Shown here one piece after another: positions 50,299-60,800 of a DNA stretch of 64,000 nucleotides (the stretch's first letter is position 1; each line of letters starts with the position of its first letter). Below the pieces are notes generated by a model, which saw only the letters and a list, made by a program, of their open reading frames with translations, did no database searches and was not told where the DNA came from. Made by a program: the position numbers and the translations under genes. The stretch comes from an uncultured Bacteroidales bacterium (GTDB lineage Bacteria; Bacteroidota; Bacteroidia; Bacteroidales; F082): contig CAMJRR010000003.1 of NCBI GenBank assembly GCA_946408345.1, positions 62,001 to 126,000 on the forward strand. Direction: 5' to 3'.

Positions 50299-53235
50299 TT
50301 ACAACTTCCTAGCGACTTCCTTCTCCGTATAACCTTCGATGATGTCGCCGACCTTGATGTCGTTGAAGTTCTCGATGTTCAAACCGCAGTCCATGCCGGC
50401 ACTGACCTCCTTGACATCGTCCTTGTAGCGCTTCAAGGAGCCGAGCACGCCCGTGTAGATGACGATACCATCGCGGATGACACGGATCTTCGTGCTGCGG
50501 GTGATCTTGCCGTCCAAGACCATGCAGCCGGCGATGGTGCCGACCTTGCTGATCTTGAAGGTCTCGCGGATTTCGAGGTTGCAGGTGACCACCTCCTCGA
50601 TTTCGGGGGCCAACATACCTTCGATAGCGGCCTTGATTTCCTCAATGGCGGTGTAGATGATAGAGTACAGACGAATGTCAATCTTCTCGTTCTCAGCCAT
50701 CTTACGCGCCTGTGCAGTAGGACGTACGTTGAAGCCCACGATGACGGCATTGGATGCCGAAGCCAGCATGACATCTGACTCGCTGATGGCACCCACCGAC
50801 TTGTGGATGACGTTGACCTGCACTTCCTCGGTGGAAAGTTTCAGCAAGCTGTCGGCCAAAGCCTCCACAGAGCCGTCCACGTCGGCTTTGACGATGATGT
50901 TCAACTCCTTGAAGTCACCGATAGCGATACGACGGCCAATCTCATCCAAGGTGATGTGCGGGCTAGTTCGACGCGTCTGTTCGCGCTGCAACTGTTCACG
51001 ACGATTGGCGATGGCTTTCACCTCGCGCTCGTCGGTCATCACGTTGAAGGCATCACCAGGCATAGGAGCGCCATTCAAACCTAACAGCAAAACAGGTGTA
51101 GAAGGTCCAGCCTCCTTGACGGGACGGTTGTGGTCGTCGAACATGGCTTTCACCTTACCAAAAGTGGTGCCAGCCAACACCATGTCACCAATCCTCAAGG
51201 TGCCATTTTGCACCAGGATCTTGGCCACATAGCCACGGCCTTTGTCCAAAGCGGACTCGATGACTGTACCTTTAGCCAGACGGTTCGGGTTAGCTTTCAA
51301 ATCGAGGAACTCAGCCTCAAGCAGCACCTTTTCAAGCAGTGCATCGACGTTCAAGCCAATCTTAGCGGCGATTTCCTGATCTTGGTACTTACCGCCCCAG
51401 CTTTCGACGAGGATGTTCATGTTGGCCAACTGCTCACGAATCTTGTCGGGGTTGGCAGTGGGCTTATCGATCTTGTTCAGTGCGAAGACGATAGGCACAC
51501 CGGCAGCCTGGGCGTGATTGATGGCCTCGACGGTCTGCGGCATCACGCTGTCATCGGTAGCGATGACGATGATGGCGACGTCGGTGATCTTGGCACCACG
51601 GGCACGCATAGCCGTGAAGGCTTCGTGACCAGGCGTATCCAAGAAGGTAATCTTCTTGCCACTCTCAGTGGTCACCTCGTAGGCACCGATGTGCTGGGTG
51701 ATACCACCTGCCTCACCAGCCACCACATTGGTATTACGGATGTAGTCCAAGAGTTTGGTCTTACCATGGTCGACGTGACCCATGACGGTGACGACAGGAG
51801 CACGGGGGACGAGGTCTTCCTCGCGGTCTTTCTCTTCCGTCTCAGCAATGGCCTCTTGCACATCGGCGCTGACAAAGTCGACTTGGTAGCCAAACTCTTC
51901 GGCAACAACAGAGAGCGCTTCAGCGTCAAGACGTTGGTTGATGGAAACCGGCATACCTAAGCTCATGCAGGTGCCGATGACCTTCACGACGGGCACGTTC
52001 ATCATCGTGGCCAGTTCGTTAGCGGTCACAAATTCGGTCACCTTCAAGACTTTCTTGTCCTCCTCTTGGCGCATCATCTCCTCCATCATGTTGCCCGCCA
52101 CTGCCTGACGCTTCTCACGACGGTGCTTGGAGGTCTTTGATTTGCCCATGGGGGCGAGACGTGCCAAGGTGTCCTTAATCTGCTTCGAGATTTCCTCTTC
52201 GCTCAGTTCAGGTTTCTCTTCACGCTTCGATTTCTTGTCCTTTTTGCTCAGTTTCGGATTATCCTTCTGGCCTTTCTTACCGCCTTGATCAGCAGGTTTC
52301 TGACCCTTGCCTTGTTTATTGCCTTCTTGTTTCTTTCCGCCAGCGTTCACATTTGGACCTGTCGGGTTCTCTGACGAACCTTCAGGTTTGCCACCCATGA
52401 TGCGTTTGCGTTTCTTCTTCTTTGACTCACCAGGCTTGCCGCCTTTCTTCTCCACAGGCAATTCCAAAGTGCCCAAAACGGTGGGGCCCGTTAACTTGGG
52501 AGCTTCCAATTTGATTACCCTCGGCTCGATAGGCTTTTCCTCTTTAGCATGGGCAGCCTTGACAGGCTCTTCCTTCTTTTTCTCCACAGGTTTTTGCTGT
52601 TGTTGAGGCTTTTCCTGCTTCTTTTCCTGAGGCTGGGCAGGCTGTTTTTCAGGTTTTTTCTCAGGTTTCTTTTCCTGTTTCTTTTCCTGACGAGGTTTAG
52701 GCTCAAGGTCTATTTTTCCGAGAATATTCAGCGAAATGCCTGAAGTGCTTTCTTCTTTCTTTTCCGGCTCCACCTTTTTAGGCTCTTCCTTTTCTGGTTC
52801 CTTCTCCTCAGGTTCCTTCTTTTCTGGCTCTACCTCTTGTTTCGGTGTTTCTTCCTTCACCTCTACCTGTTCCTGTTCTTCATCTACAGGTTTGGCCGTC
52901 TTCTTCGTCGGCGATGATATCGTGGTCGTGCGGATGATCACCTCTTCATGGTCTTCCTCATCGACGGGTTTTTGCGATTGCAATGCCGAATCAACGGAAA
53001 CACTACCACCCTTGTAAGAGAGGTTACCCAATTTCATAGCCTCGTTCTTCACTTCCTTCTCGCCCTGATATTCCTTCACGAGCAGCGCATACATGTCTGA
53101 CGTGAGCTTCGTGTTGGGAGAGGGATCCACTTGAAATCCCTTTTTAGCAAGGAATTCCACAATGGTGTCCTTTCCCACATTGAATTCTTTTGCCGCTTTC
53201 GACAATCGAATTGAAAAATTAGTTTCTTCGGACAT
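50299..53235 (-). CDS. infB: Translation initiation factor IF-2
   Basis: Read from the ATG at 53235 (978 residues, [18 protein letters not shown]); the longer frame begins within the nusA end. An N-terminal IF2_N module (about 1-50, [14 protein letters not shown]) is followed by a very long Lys/Glu/Pro/Gln-rich linker (about 100-400) and the G domain with [23 protein letters not shown] and NKID, then domains II-IV with the fMet-tRNA-binding C-terminus. It delivers initiator tRNA to the 30S subunit. Last gene of the rimP-nusA-infB operon. The linker is full of EKKE/PEKK words as in other Bacteroidota. Confidence 0.96.
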   Translation of the reverse strand: MSEETNFSIRLSKAAKEFNVGKDTIVEFLAKKGFQVDPSPNTKLTSDMYALLVKEYQGEKEVKNEAMKLGNLSYKGGSVSVDSALQSQKPVDEEDHEEVIIRTTTISSPTKKTAKPVDEEQEQVEVKEETPKQEVEPEKKEPEEKEPEKEEPKKVEPEKKEESTSGISLNILGKIDLEPKPRQEKKQEKKPEKKPEKQPAQPQEKKQEKPQQQQKPVEKKKEEPVKAAHAKEEKPIEPRVIKLEAPKLTGPTVLGTLELPVEKKGGKPGESKKKKRKRIMGGKPEGSSENPTGPNVNAGGKKQEGNKQGKGQKPADQGGKKGQKDNPKLSKKDKKSKREEKPELSEEEISKQIKDTLARLAPMGKSKTSKHRREKRQAVAGNMMEEMMRQEEDKKVLKVTEFVTANELATMMNVPVVKVIGTCMSLGMPVSINQRLDAEALSVVAEEFGYQVDFVSADVQEAIAETEEKDREEDLVPRAPVVTVMGHVDHGKTKLLDYIRNTNVVAGEAGGITQHIGAYEVTTESGKKITFLDTPGHEAFTAMRARGAKITDVAIIVIATDDSVMPQTVEAINHAQAAGVPIVFALNKIDKPTANPDKIREQLANMNILVESWGGKYQDQEIAAKIGLNVDALLEKVLLEAEFLDLKANPNRLAKGTVIESALDKGRGYVAKILVQNGTLRIGDMVLAGTTFGKVKAMFDDHNRPVKEAGPSTPVLLLGLNGAPMPGDAFNVMTDEREVKAIANRREQLQREQTRRTSPHITLDEIGRRIAIGDFKELNIIVKADVDGSVEALADSLLKLSTEEVQVNVIHKSVGAISESDVMLASASNAVIVGFNVRPTAQARKMAENEKIDIRLYSIIYTAIEEIKAAIEGMLAPEIEEVVTCNLEIRETFKISKVGTIAGCMVLDGKITRSTKIRVIRDGIVIYTGVLGSLKRYKDDVKEVSAGMDCGLNIENFNDIKVGDIIEGYTEKEVARKL

Positions 53236-53278
53236 AGTTTCTTCTCTTTGTTTCTCGTTTATTATTATTGCCTTGGCA

Positions 53279-54538
53279 TCATTCGGCATCTTGTTCAAAC
53301 TCGGCCCTCAGGATGCGGAACACATCCTTGACGGTCTCAATTTCAAGGTCGGCACGGTTGGCCACCTCTTCAGGAGTGTACGACAACACAGCCTTAGCCG
53401 TATCGCAACCCATCCGGATGAGCGAGTCAATGACCCACTGATCGATTTCGTCGGAGAACTCTTGCAGGTCGACGTCCTCTTCAGCGTTGTCGGCCTCACT
53501 GTTACGGTAAACGTCAATTTCATAGCCTGTCAGCTTACCGGCAAGTTTGATGTTGTAGCCACCTTTACCGATGGCGAGGCTGATTTGGTCGTTCTCCATA
53601 TACACATTGGCCATCGTGTTGTCGCTGCTCAATACGATGTTCGTAATCTTAGCCGGGCTAAGGGCGCGGGTGATGAGCAGAATGGGGTTGGTAGTCCAAG
53701 GAATGACGTCGATGTTCTCGTTGCGCAATTCGCGGACGATGCCGTGGATACGCGTTCCTTTCATACCTACGCAAGCACCGACAGGGTCGATACGATCGTC
53801 GTAAGACTCAACAGCAATCTTGGCACGCTGGCCAGGTTCGCGGACAATCTTCTTAATAGTGATGAGGCCATCGTAAATCTCAGGCACCTCAGCTTCAAGC
53901 AAACGCTGCAAGAAGATTTCAGAAGTACGCGACAAGGTGACCACTGGCGAACCATTAACGCTCTCCACACTCTTCACAATGGCACGGATGGTGTCACCTT
54001 TACTATATTTATCAGCAGGAATCTGTTCCGCCTTGGGCAGAATCAATTCGATATTCTCATCATCAATGACCACGATTTCGCGTTTCCACACATGAGCCAC
54101 CTCTGCAGTGATAATCTCACCGACTTTCTCCTTGTACTTCTGAAAGATGTTTTCCTTCTCGTACTCAGAAACTTTGGTCTGGAGGTTCTGGCGCAGTGCA
54201 AGGATGTCGCGGCGACCGAAGCTCTCGATGCGTAGCTCCTCATTCACTTCCTCACCCACCTCGAAGTCGGGCTCAATCTTGATGGCATCCGACAATTTAA
54301 TCTCACGTAGCGGGTCGGTCAATTCATCATCTTCAACCACAGTGCGGTTGTGGTAGATTTCGAAGTCACCCTTGTCGACATTCACGATGATGTCGATGAA
54401 GTCGGTGGTGTCGCAATCGAACTTCTTGTTCAGCATGCCACGGAACACATCCTCGATGATGCGCATCATGGCTTCGCGGTCGATGTTCTTGAATTCCTTG
54501 AATTCCGAGAAAGTTTCTACTAATTTGTAGTTGTCCAT
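53279..54538 (-). CDS. nusA: Transcription termination/antitermination factor NusA
   Basis: 419 residues: N-terminal RNA-polymerase-binding domain ([25 protein letters not shown]), S1 domain and two KH domains ([35 protein letters not shown]), with a short acidic tail. It lacks the two C-terminal acidic repeats of E. coli NusA, as is normal in this phylum. It modulates pausing and termination. Between rimP and infB, 43 bases before the infB ATG. Confidence 0.96.
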   Translation of the reverse strand: MDNYKLVETFSEFKEFKNIDREAMMRIIEDVFRGMLNKKFDCDTTDFIDIIVNVDKGDFEIYHNRTVVEDDELTDPLREIKLSDAIKIEPDFEVGEEVNEELRIESFGRRDILALRQNLQTKVSEYEKENIFQKYKEKVGEIITAEVAHVWKREIVVIDDENIELILPKAEQIPADKYSKGDTIRAIVKSVESVNGSPVVTLSRTSEIFLQRLLEAEVPEIYDGLITIKKIVREPGQRAKIAVESYDDRIDPVGACVGMKGTRIHGIVRELRNENIDVIPWTTNPILLITRALSPAKITNIVLSSDNTMANVYMENDQISLAIGKGGYNIKLAGKLTGYEIDVYRNSEADNAEEDVDLQEFSDEIDQWVIDSLIRMGCDTAKAVLSYTPEEVANRADLEIETVKDVFRILRAEFEQDAE

Positions 54539-54548
54539 TTTTATATTG

Positions 54549-54592
54549 TTGATTTAAATATTCAAAGATTTAAAATTCAAAGATTTAAAAGA
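54549..54592. repeat. ATTCAAAGATTTAAA word repeat in the rimP-nusA gap
   Basis: The gap between rimP and nusA is filled by the same ATTCAAAGATTTAAA words found at 17821, 21461, 39681 and 55040; the rimP stop lies at its edge. A short operonic gap made of repeat is unusual. Confidence 0.65.
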
Positions 54593-55040
54593 TTATTGCG
54601 GGTTTGACTTCCACTTTATTGCGTTCAAAGAACAGGTTGACAGGGTCTTCAATAGGTTTTTTCTTTGAGGCTTTCTTGGGTGCGGGGGCAAATTCCACTT
54701 TCTCAGCATCGAAGCTCACCAGTTTGCCTTGCATCTTGCCCGTCTCTTTCGTCTTCACTTCCACATCTTTGCCCACATATTTCTGCAACTGACGGTCCAG
54801 CTTCAAAGCACCCGAGAGACCCCACGAGAACACGCTCAGCTCATAGTCTTCTACATCACGGTCAAGTTTCTCATTGATGTAACGGCTCAATTCGGCGCAA
54901 TGGTCGATGTTGACCGCCGTGTCGGAGTCCACATAGACCTCGATCACGTTGTTGGGCTTCACCTTCACTTCCACGAGGAAGCGGTCGGTGTTTGCGAGGG
55001 ATTCTTCGCAGAGGGTTGCTACTTGTTCTTTGTTAATCAT
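54585..55040 (-). CDS. rimP: Ribosome maturation factor RimP
   Basis: 151 residues: N-terminal alpha/beta domain (RFLVEVKVKPNNVIEVYVDSD, DHCAELSRYINEKLD), then an SH3-like domain (VGKDVEVKTKETGKMQGKL). The Lys/Pro-rich end KKASKKKPIEDP is longer than in E. coli. Needed for 30S assembly. First gene of the rimP-nusA-infB operon, immediately after a tRNA-Gln gene and word repeats. Confidence 0.93.
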   Translation of the reverse strand: MINKEQVATLCEESLANTDRFLVEVKVKPNNVIEVYVDSDTAVNIDHCAELSRYINEKLDRDVEDYELSVFSWGLSGALKLDRQLQKYVGKDVEVKTKETGKMQGKLVSFDAEKVEFAPAPKKASKKKPIEDPVNLFFERNKVEVKPAIIF

Positions 55041-55085
55041 TTAAAATTCAAAGATTTAAAATTCAAAATTTAAGATTCTAACTTC
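55040..55085. repeat. ATTTAAAATTCAAAGA word repeat before rimP
   Basis: AT-rich words of AAATTCAAAGATTTAAAATTC run up to the rimP start codon. Same family as the copies at 54549 and elsewhere. Confidence 0.65.
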
Positions 55086-55095
55086 AAATAAAAAA

Positions 55096-55118
55096 ACCTG
55101 TTACTCAAAGTAGCAGGT
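55096..55118 (-). terminator. Intrinsic terminator after tRNA-Gln
   Basis: Stem ACCTG/CAGGT plus TACT/AGTA around one T-G pair and a 3-base loop, followed on the minus strand by seven T. It is 19 bases downstream of the tRNA 3' end. Confidence 0.8.
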
Positions 55119-55136
55119 CTTTTCTTCCACCTTAAG

Positions 55137-55207
55137 TTGTCGAGCAAGGATTCGAACCTTGACAGGCAGAACCAAAATCTGCAGTGCTGCCATTACACCA
55201 CTCGACA
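55137..55207 (-). tRNA. tRNA-Gln (anticodon TTG)
   Basis: A 71-base cloverleaf: acceptor TGTCGAG/CTCGACA, D arm with GTGGTGTAATGGCAGCAC, anticodon stem GCAGA/TCTGC with loop TTTTGGT (anticodon TTG, reads CAA/CAG), and the T arm with GGTTCGAATCC. No CCA is encoded. A -7 box lies upstream at 55231-55238. Confidence 0.95.
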
Positions 55208-55230
55208 TCATTCGTTCCCGAATGCGGCTG

Positions 55231-55238
55231 CAAAAGTA
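55231..55238 (-). promoter_or_regulatory. Promoter -7 box of tRNA-Gln
   Basis: The minus strand reads TACTTTTG, about 24 bases from the mature 5' end. Confidence 0.55.
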
Positions 55239-55376
55239 CAACTAATTTCGTTACGCGCAAGCGTTTTTTTCATTTTTTTCGAAAAAAAGCAAATAATAAT
55301 CATTTCATTTCATCGTTTATAAGATTAAAACGCTGTATAAATGTAAGAAAACAGCCTAACATATTCCAAAAAACCC

Positions 55377-55384
55377 TATTTTTG
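55377..55384 (+). promoter_or_regulatory. Promoter -7 box of the CsgG operon
   Basis: TATTTTTG matches the consensus, 40 bases before the ATG at 55425. Confidence 0.5.
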
Positions 55385-55424
55385 CAAGCTATATTCGATT
55401 GAATTATCAATTACAAACAATAAA

Positions 55425-56303
55425 ATGAAGAACGTCAGACTGATTCTTGCTGTTTTGCTCGTTGCAGCATTCAGCACCGTTTCATTTGCCCAAGAAGGCA
55501 AAACTTTGAAACGCAAAGTGGCCATCGGCCGATTCACCAATGAGACCCAATATGGGAAAGGCATTTTCTACGACCGCGAGAATGATCCCATGCGCAAGCA
55601 AGCCATGGACATTCTTTCGTCGAAACTTGCAGCCAGCGAAAAGTTCATCCTGTTGGAACGTGACGACCTTGATGTCATCGTCAAGGAAGCCGGAAGCGAA
55701 ATGCAGAAGATTGGTGCCGACTATATCATTCTTGGCTCCATCACACAATTTGGTCGCAAGACGGAAGGCGACGAAGGCATCTTCAGCAGTACCAAGACGC
55801 AAACTGTTGAGGCTACCGTGAACGTGCGCCTCGTCGATGTGGCATCAGGCCTCATCATTTATTCCGATGAAGCAAAAGGCCAAGCCGAAACCTCTTCGAA
55901 AACCACTTTGGGCATTGGCGGCACAGCCGGATTCGATGCCACGCTGAGCGACAAAGCCATCTCGGCTGCACTCACCCAACTTGTCGAGAACATCATCAAC
56001 AAATGTATGGACAAGCCTTGGAGAGGCTATATCTTAACCGTTGAGGATGGTGAATATGTCATTTCGGGCGGTGTCACACAAGGCATCACTCCTGGCACCA
56101 CGTTTGGCTTATATAAAAAAGGTAAGATGGTCAACAACCCGCAAACGGGCGCCAACGTTGAGCTTCCTGGCAAGAGATTGGGCCAAGTCACTGTGACTGC
56201 CAACTTCGGCGATACCCCAGAAACGGAAATCTCCTTCGCCACCTACGAAGGCGAAGCCATCGATACCGACCATCTTGAACTTTATTATTTAATGGAGAAA
56301 TAA
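55425..56303 (+). CDS. CsgG/HfaB-family exported protein
   Basis: 292 residues with signal peptide to VSFAQ (no lipobox). The CsgG core is clear: KVAIGRFTNET, LAASEKFILLERDDLDVIVKEA, IGADYIILGSITQFGR, TVNVRLVDVASGLIIYSDEAKG. The tail is a separate small beta domain (GGVTQGITPGTTFGLYKKGK). CsgG forms the outer-membrane pore for curli; HfaB serves holdfast anchoring. No curlin genes are near, so it may export or anchor another product together with the next three genes. Confidence 0.9.
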   Translation: MKNVRLILAVLLVAAFSTVSFAQEGKTLKRKVAIGRFTNETQYGKGIFYDRENDPMRKQAMDILSSKLAASEKFILLERDDLDVIVKEAGSEMQKIGADYIILGSITQFGRKTEGDEGIFSSTKTQTVEATVNVRLVDVASGLIIYSDEAKGQAETSSKTTLGIGGTAGFDATLSDKAISAALTQLVENIINKCMDKPWRGYILTVEDGEYVISGGVTQGITPGTTFGLYKKGKMVNNPQTGANVELPGKRLGQVTVTANFGDTPETEISFATYEGEAIDTDHLELYYLMEK

Positions 56304-56306
56304 ACT

Positions 56307-56654
56307 ATGAAAAAGATAATCATCGCAACCTTATGCCTTTTCGTGGCTACCCTGTTCAATTCATGTGGTGTGGGCAACTATACCGTAACCTCAGGCGTTG
56401 AAGATAAAGCTTCGGTGTGCTTCTCAGCCTCAAGTGCCTATGATATCAACGTCACCATCGACGACCAACATTATACCACAACCACTGTCAAAGATATCGC
56501 CCACAAAACCCGCCGTAACATCAAGGAAACGGCCAAAAGTGCCATTCAGACCACTCCTGGCAGACACAAAGTTGAAGTGAAACGCAACGGTCAAACCATC
56601 TATTCCAAGGAAGTGATGCTCTCTACGGGCGACACCAAAATCATCGAGTTATGA
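56307..56654 (+). CDS. Small lipoprotein with PEGA-like domain
   Basis: 115 residues: lipobox LFNSC (Cys20), then a beta body; the end TTPGRHKVEVKRNGQTIY resembles PEGA surface-layer domains. It starts 3 bases after the CsgG stop and its own stop overlaps the next ATG (ATGA), so it is translated with both neighbours. No wider family identified. Confidence 0.8.
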   Translation: MKKIIIATLCLFVATLFNSCGVGNYTVTSGVEDKASVCFSASSAYDINVTIDDQHYTTTTVKDIAHKTRRNIKETAKSAIQTTPGRHKVEVKRNGQTIYSKEVMLSTGDTKIIEL

Positions 56655-57106
56655 AGAAATTGCTTATTCTCATAGGCATGACCTTGGCTCTTAGTTCGTG
56701 CATCGAAACCAAGCCGATGCTATACAACTGGGGGTACAAAAACAGTTCAAAAAACGCCTCGGAATACGAAACACTGCTTTACGACAACTACCATTCACAA
56801 ACTCCGGAGAGCGTTTGCGCCCTTTTGTGCCAATACGAGTACATGGTCACCCATCCCGGAGGCCAACGAGGCGTGATTCCTCCTGGCATCTGCGCCGAAT
56901 ATGGCTACCTTCTCCTCAGTTCAGGCACTGCCGAGACCTTCCTCAACCACGCCACAAAAAAGCAAAAAGAGACATTCGGCACTATGAGCGACTACGGCAC
57001 ATCATTCAGGGAGAAAGGAATCGAAATGCTGCAAAAGGAGATGGAGCTGTACCCCGAATCTTCTATTTTCATCCAACCTTTAGTCAAAAAATTCAGCCAA
57101 CAATAG
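56651..57106 (+). CDS. DUF4810 lipoprotein
   Basis: 151 residues: lipobox-like LALSSC (Cys17), then the DUF4810 pattern: YNWGYKNSSKNASEYE near the N-terminus, and PPGICAEYGYLLLSSG. It overlaps the previous gene by four bases and is followed after two bases by the DUF799 gene. This CsgG-DUF4810-DUF799 trio recurs in Gram-negative bacteria; function is not settled. Confidence 0.85.
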   Translation: MKKLLILIGMTLALSSCIETKPMLYNWGYKNSSKNASEYETLLYDNYHSQTPESVCALLCQYEYMVTHPGGQRGVIPPGICAEYGYLLLSSGTAETFLNHATKKQKETFGTMSDYGTSFREKGIEMLQKEMELYPESSIFIQPLVKKFSQQ

Positions 57107-57108
57107 CC

Positions 57109-57792
57109 ATGAAAAAGTTCCATTTCATCCTCATCGCATTTTGCGCGCTGCTGTTTGCATCGTGCGAGACATTGAACCATACACGCGGCGAGTTGTATCC
57201 CAAAATGTACGATGAAAAACCCGTGACTTTGTTGGTCATGCCCCCTATCAATAACTCTAATAACGTAGAAGCCAAGGACTTGCTTTACACTTCCATCAGC
57301 CAGCCATTGGCTGAAGCAGGTTACTACGTCATCTCGCCCCACTTGGCCATGGAAATCTTCAAGGCGGAAAGTGCCTACGATGCAGAGAACTTCATTGAAG
57401 GAAACGTGGGCATGTTCGGCAAGGTGTTTGGTGCCGATGCCGTCATCTTCTCTGTGATTGACGAATGGAAGAAGAAAGGCTTCGGTATTGAGACCAAGAT
57501 TACCTACATCGTGAAGTCGACGCGCACGAACGAAGTGCTGTTTGACCGCACCTGTGACCTTTACCTTGACCTGAGCGACAACAATTACTATGGTGGCGGC
57601 TTGGTAGGCTCGTTGGCCAACCTTGCCGTGTCGGCCATCAACACTGCCTTGACCGACCATATCGTGGCGGCTCGCAATTGCAACCAGTACATTTTCGCGG
57701 ACATACCACAAGGCAAATACAGAGCCGAACACATGCAAGACCAAGAAACTCCTGCTCGCGACAAAAACATTTCGGCTACCGTTAAGAAATAA
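57109..57792 (+). CDS. DUF799 (GNA1162-type) lipoprotein
   Basis: Read from the ATG at 57109 (227 residues, lipobox LLFASC), which follows the DUF4810 stop by two bases. Motifs: TLLVMPPINNSNNVEAKDLLYTS, YYVISPHLAMEIF, GADAVIFSVIDEWKK and DLYLDLSDNNYYGGG. These fit the DUF799 family, whose Neisseria member GNA1162 has a fold like TolB/periplasmic binding proteins. A longer frame upstream (from 56698) is only a shifted reading through the preceding gene. The last gene of the CsgG set. Confidence 0.88.
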   Translation: MKKFHFILIAFCALLFASCETLNHTRGELYPKMYDEKPVTLLVMPPINNSNNVEAKDLLYTSISQPLAEAGYYVISPHLAMEIFKAESAYDAENFIEGNVGMFGKVFGADAVIFSVIDEWKKKGFGIETKITYIVKSTRTNEVLFDRTCDLYLDLSDNNYYGGGLVGSLANLAVSAINTALTDHIVAARNCNQYIFADIPQGKYRAEHMQDQETPARDKNISATVKK

Positions 57793-57837
57793 AGGTTCGC
57801 ACCTATCAAAGAATCAACAAGTAATACAAATATCATT

Positions 57838-60800
57838 ATGACTTTCAAAAGGTTAAACAACATTACAGGATGGCTGGCAGGCTTGATTGCCACCATCGTG
57901 TATTTCCTCACGCTGGAACCTACTGTAAGCTGGTGGGACTGCGGCGAGTACATTTCAACGGCTTACAAACTTCAAGTGGGTCACCCGCCTGGGGCACCGT
58001 TGTTCCAGATGATTGGGCGCTTCTTCTCTCTCTTTGCGGGTGGCGATGTCACCAAGGTGGCCATGATGGTCAACGTAATGTCGGCCATTTGTAGCGGTCT
58101 CACTATCGTATTCCTGTTCTGGACCATCACCATGATGGTGCAAAAGGTTTGGATGAAAGAAGGCGAAGACGCACCTTGGATTAATAAAATAGGTGTGCTG
58201 CTGGCTGGATTTGTCGGCGCAGTGGCTTACACCTTCACCGAGTCATTTTGGTTCAACGCCGTGGAGGGCGAGGTCTATGCCATGTCTTCACTTTTCACAG
58301 CCATTACCTTCTGGGCTATCTTGAAATGGGAACAAGTGGCCGATGACCCCAAAAGCACACGTTGGATCATCTTCATCGCCTTCCTCATTGGCCTTTCCAT
58401 CGGTGTACACTTGCTTAACTTGCTGTGTATCCCCGCCTTCGTGTATGTAGTTTACTTCAAGAAATGGAAAAAGACCTCGTTCTGGGGCTTTGTGCTGGCG
58501 GGTGTTGTCTCCGTGGCTTTGTTGTGGTTCCTCAACATGTTCCTCGTGCCTCAAGTCATCAACATGGCGGGCAAGATGGAGTTGTTCTTTGTGAACTCGC
58601 TTGGCGCACCTTTTAACCTCGGCTCCATTGTCTATTTCGCCATCATCATCGGCCTCATCGTCTGGGGATTGTGGTACACGGGCAAGAAAGGAAAGGTGAT
58701 TTGGAACACCGCCATCCTCTCCTTTATGTTCATCCTCATCGGCTATTCGTCGTTCTTCATGCTGATTATCCGTGCCAATACCAACACGCCCATCAACGAG
58801 AACGAGCCCAAGGATGCCCTTTCGATGCTGGCATACATCAATCGCGATCAATATGGCAGTTGGCCTTTGCTCTATGGGCCTTATTACAATGCCCCCGCTG
58901 TTGATTTGAAAGACGGCAAGCCTGTGTATGTCAAAGACAAAGAAGCAGGTCGCTACGTTATCACCGACGACAACAAACGTAGCGTTCCCGTATATCCCGA
59001 CGAAATGAAGACCCTCTTCCCGCGCATGTGGAGCACGCAAAGAGGCTCACACTCAGAGATATACGAAAGCTATCGCAAGAATGAAAACGGTGTGGTCACA
59101 GGCACGCCCGTGCGCGTCAGGAACTACCGTGGAGAATCAGTCATGGTCAACAAACCCACTTTTGGACAAAACCTGAAATTCTTCATCAACTACCAATGCA
59201 ATTGGATGTATTGGCGCTACTTCATGTGGAACTTTGTGGGTCGTCAGAACGACATTGAGAGCCAAGGCGAACTCAGCCACGGCAACTGGCTCAGCGGCAT
59301 CAGCTTCATCGACAACGCCCGACTCGGCGACCAGGACAACATCCCTGCCTGCATGCAAAACCCAGGACGCACTACCTATTATTTCCTGCCTCTCATCCTT
59401 GGTCTCATCGGCTTGTTTTGGCTACTTAAGAACGACCTGAAGCAGAGCTGGATCATCTTCCTGCTCTTCTTCCTGACAGGTTTGGCCATCATCATCTATC
59501 TGAACCAAACGCCGCAGCAGCCCCGTGAGCGCGACTACAGTTATGCAGGCTCATTCTATGCTTTCGCCATCTGGATCGGTTTTGGTGTTATCGCCATCAT
59601 CGACTGGATCGGCAAACTGACCAAGAAGAGCAGCATGGTTACCACCGTAGCCGTCGGATTGGCCTGCTTCCTTGCTGTGCCTTGTGTTTTGGCCTCCAAT
59701 GGTTGGGAAGAGCACAACCGTTCGGGCAAGACCTCGGCCCGCGACTGGGCACGAAACTATCTTGCCCAATTGCCTCCTAACTCGGTTATTTTCACCAGAG
59801 GTGACAACGACACCTTCCCCTTGTGGTACGTGCAAGAGGTGGAAGGCTTCCGCACCGACGTGCGCGTGTGCAACTACATGCTTTCGAGCGGCTATTGGTA
59901 TGTTCACCAAATGGGGCGCAAAGTGTATGAATCAGAGAAACTTCCGCTCACATTGACCCAGAAAGAATACAACAACGGCATCAACGAATCGATACCTGTC
60001 GAAGAGGAAGATTACTTCCAGGGCAAACAGGTGGAGCTGAAGCAGGTCATCGACTTCATCCACAACCCCAAGGCGGTGAAGCGTTACGTGGGCGGCACCT
60101 ACAATTATATCCCCTGCCGCAATGTGAAGCTTACTGTCGACAAAGAGGCCTGCATACGTAATGGCATTGTTCCAGAAAGCATGAAAGACCAAATCGTTGA
60201 TGAAATCACGTGGGAAATCAAGGACAACTGGTTATACAAGAACTCCATCATGCTCTTGGACTTCTTCGCCACCAACAACTGGGAGCGTCCGGTGTATTTC
60301 ACCTCGTTCAGCGACATGTCGAAAGTGCTGGGCATCGACAAGTACCTCCACATGGAAGGCTTGGCATACAGATTCATCCCTGTTGAGGCCGAAGATTACA
60401 TCAAGGCCTATCGTGGCGGCGTGTATCGTGACGGCAGCTATGACCTCTTGGTCACCAAAGCAGACCAAGGCATCACCAATTGGGGTAGCCTGAATCAAGA
60501 TGGTGTGGTGCCCGACCGCGAGAGCGTGCGCAACATGAGCTATGCCCAGTTGGCTTATTCGCGTTTGGCGCAGGCCCTGATCAACCACGACCAATTCGAC
60601 TCTGCTGTCATCGTGATGGACAAATATCAGGAGTTCTTCCCCAACGAGAAATTCCCTGCCGAAATCCACACGTATCAGTTCCCGGAGATGTACTACATCT
60701 GTGGCGCCACCGACAAAGGCGATACCTACATGACCAACCTGGTGAACAACTATTGTGACAAGATAAGGTACTATGGCAACATGAAGCCCAAGTTCAGGAA

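Noticed and set aside
56698..57108. Upstream extension of the DUF799 frame
   Set aside because: It reads the DUF4810 gene in another frame; the lipoprotein signal begins at the ATG at 57109.
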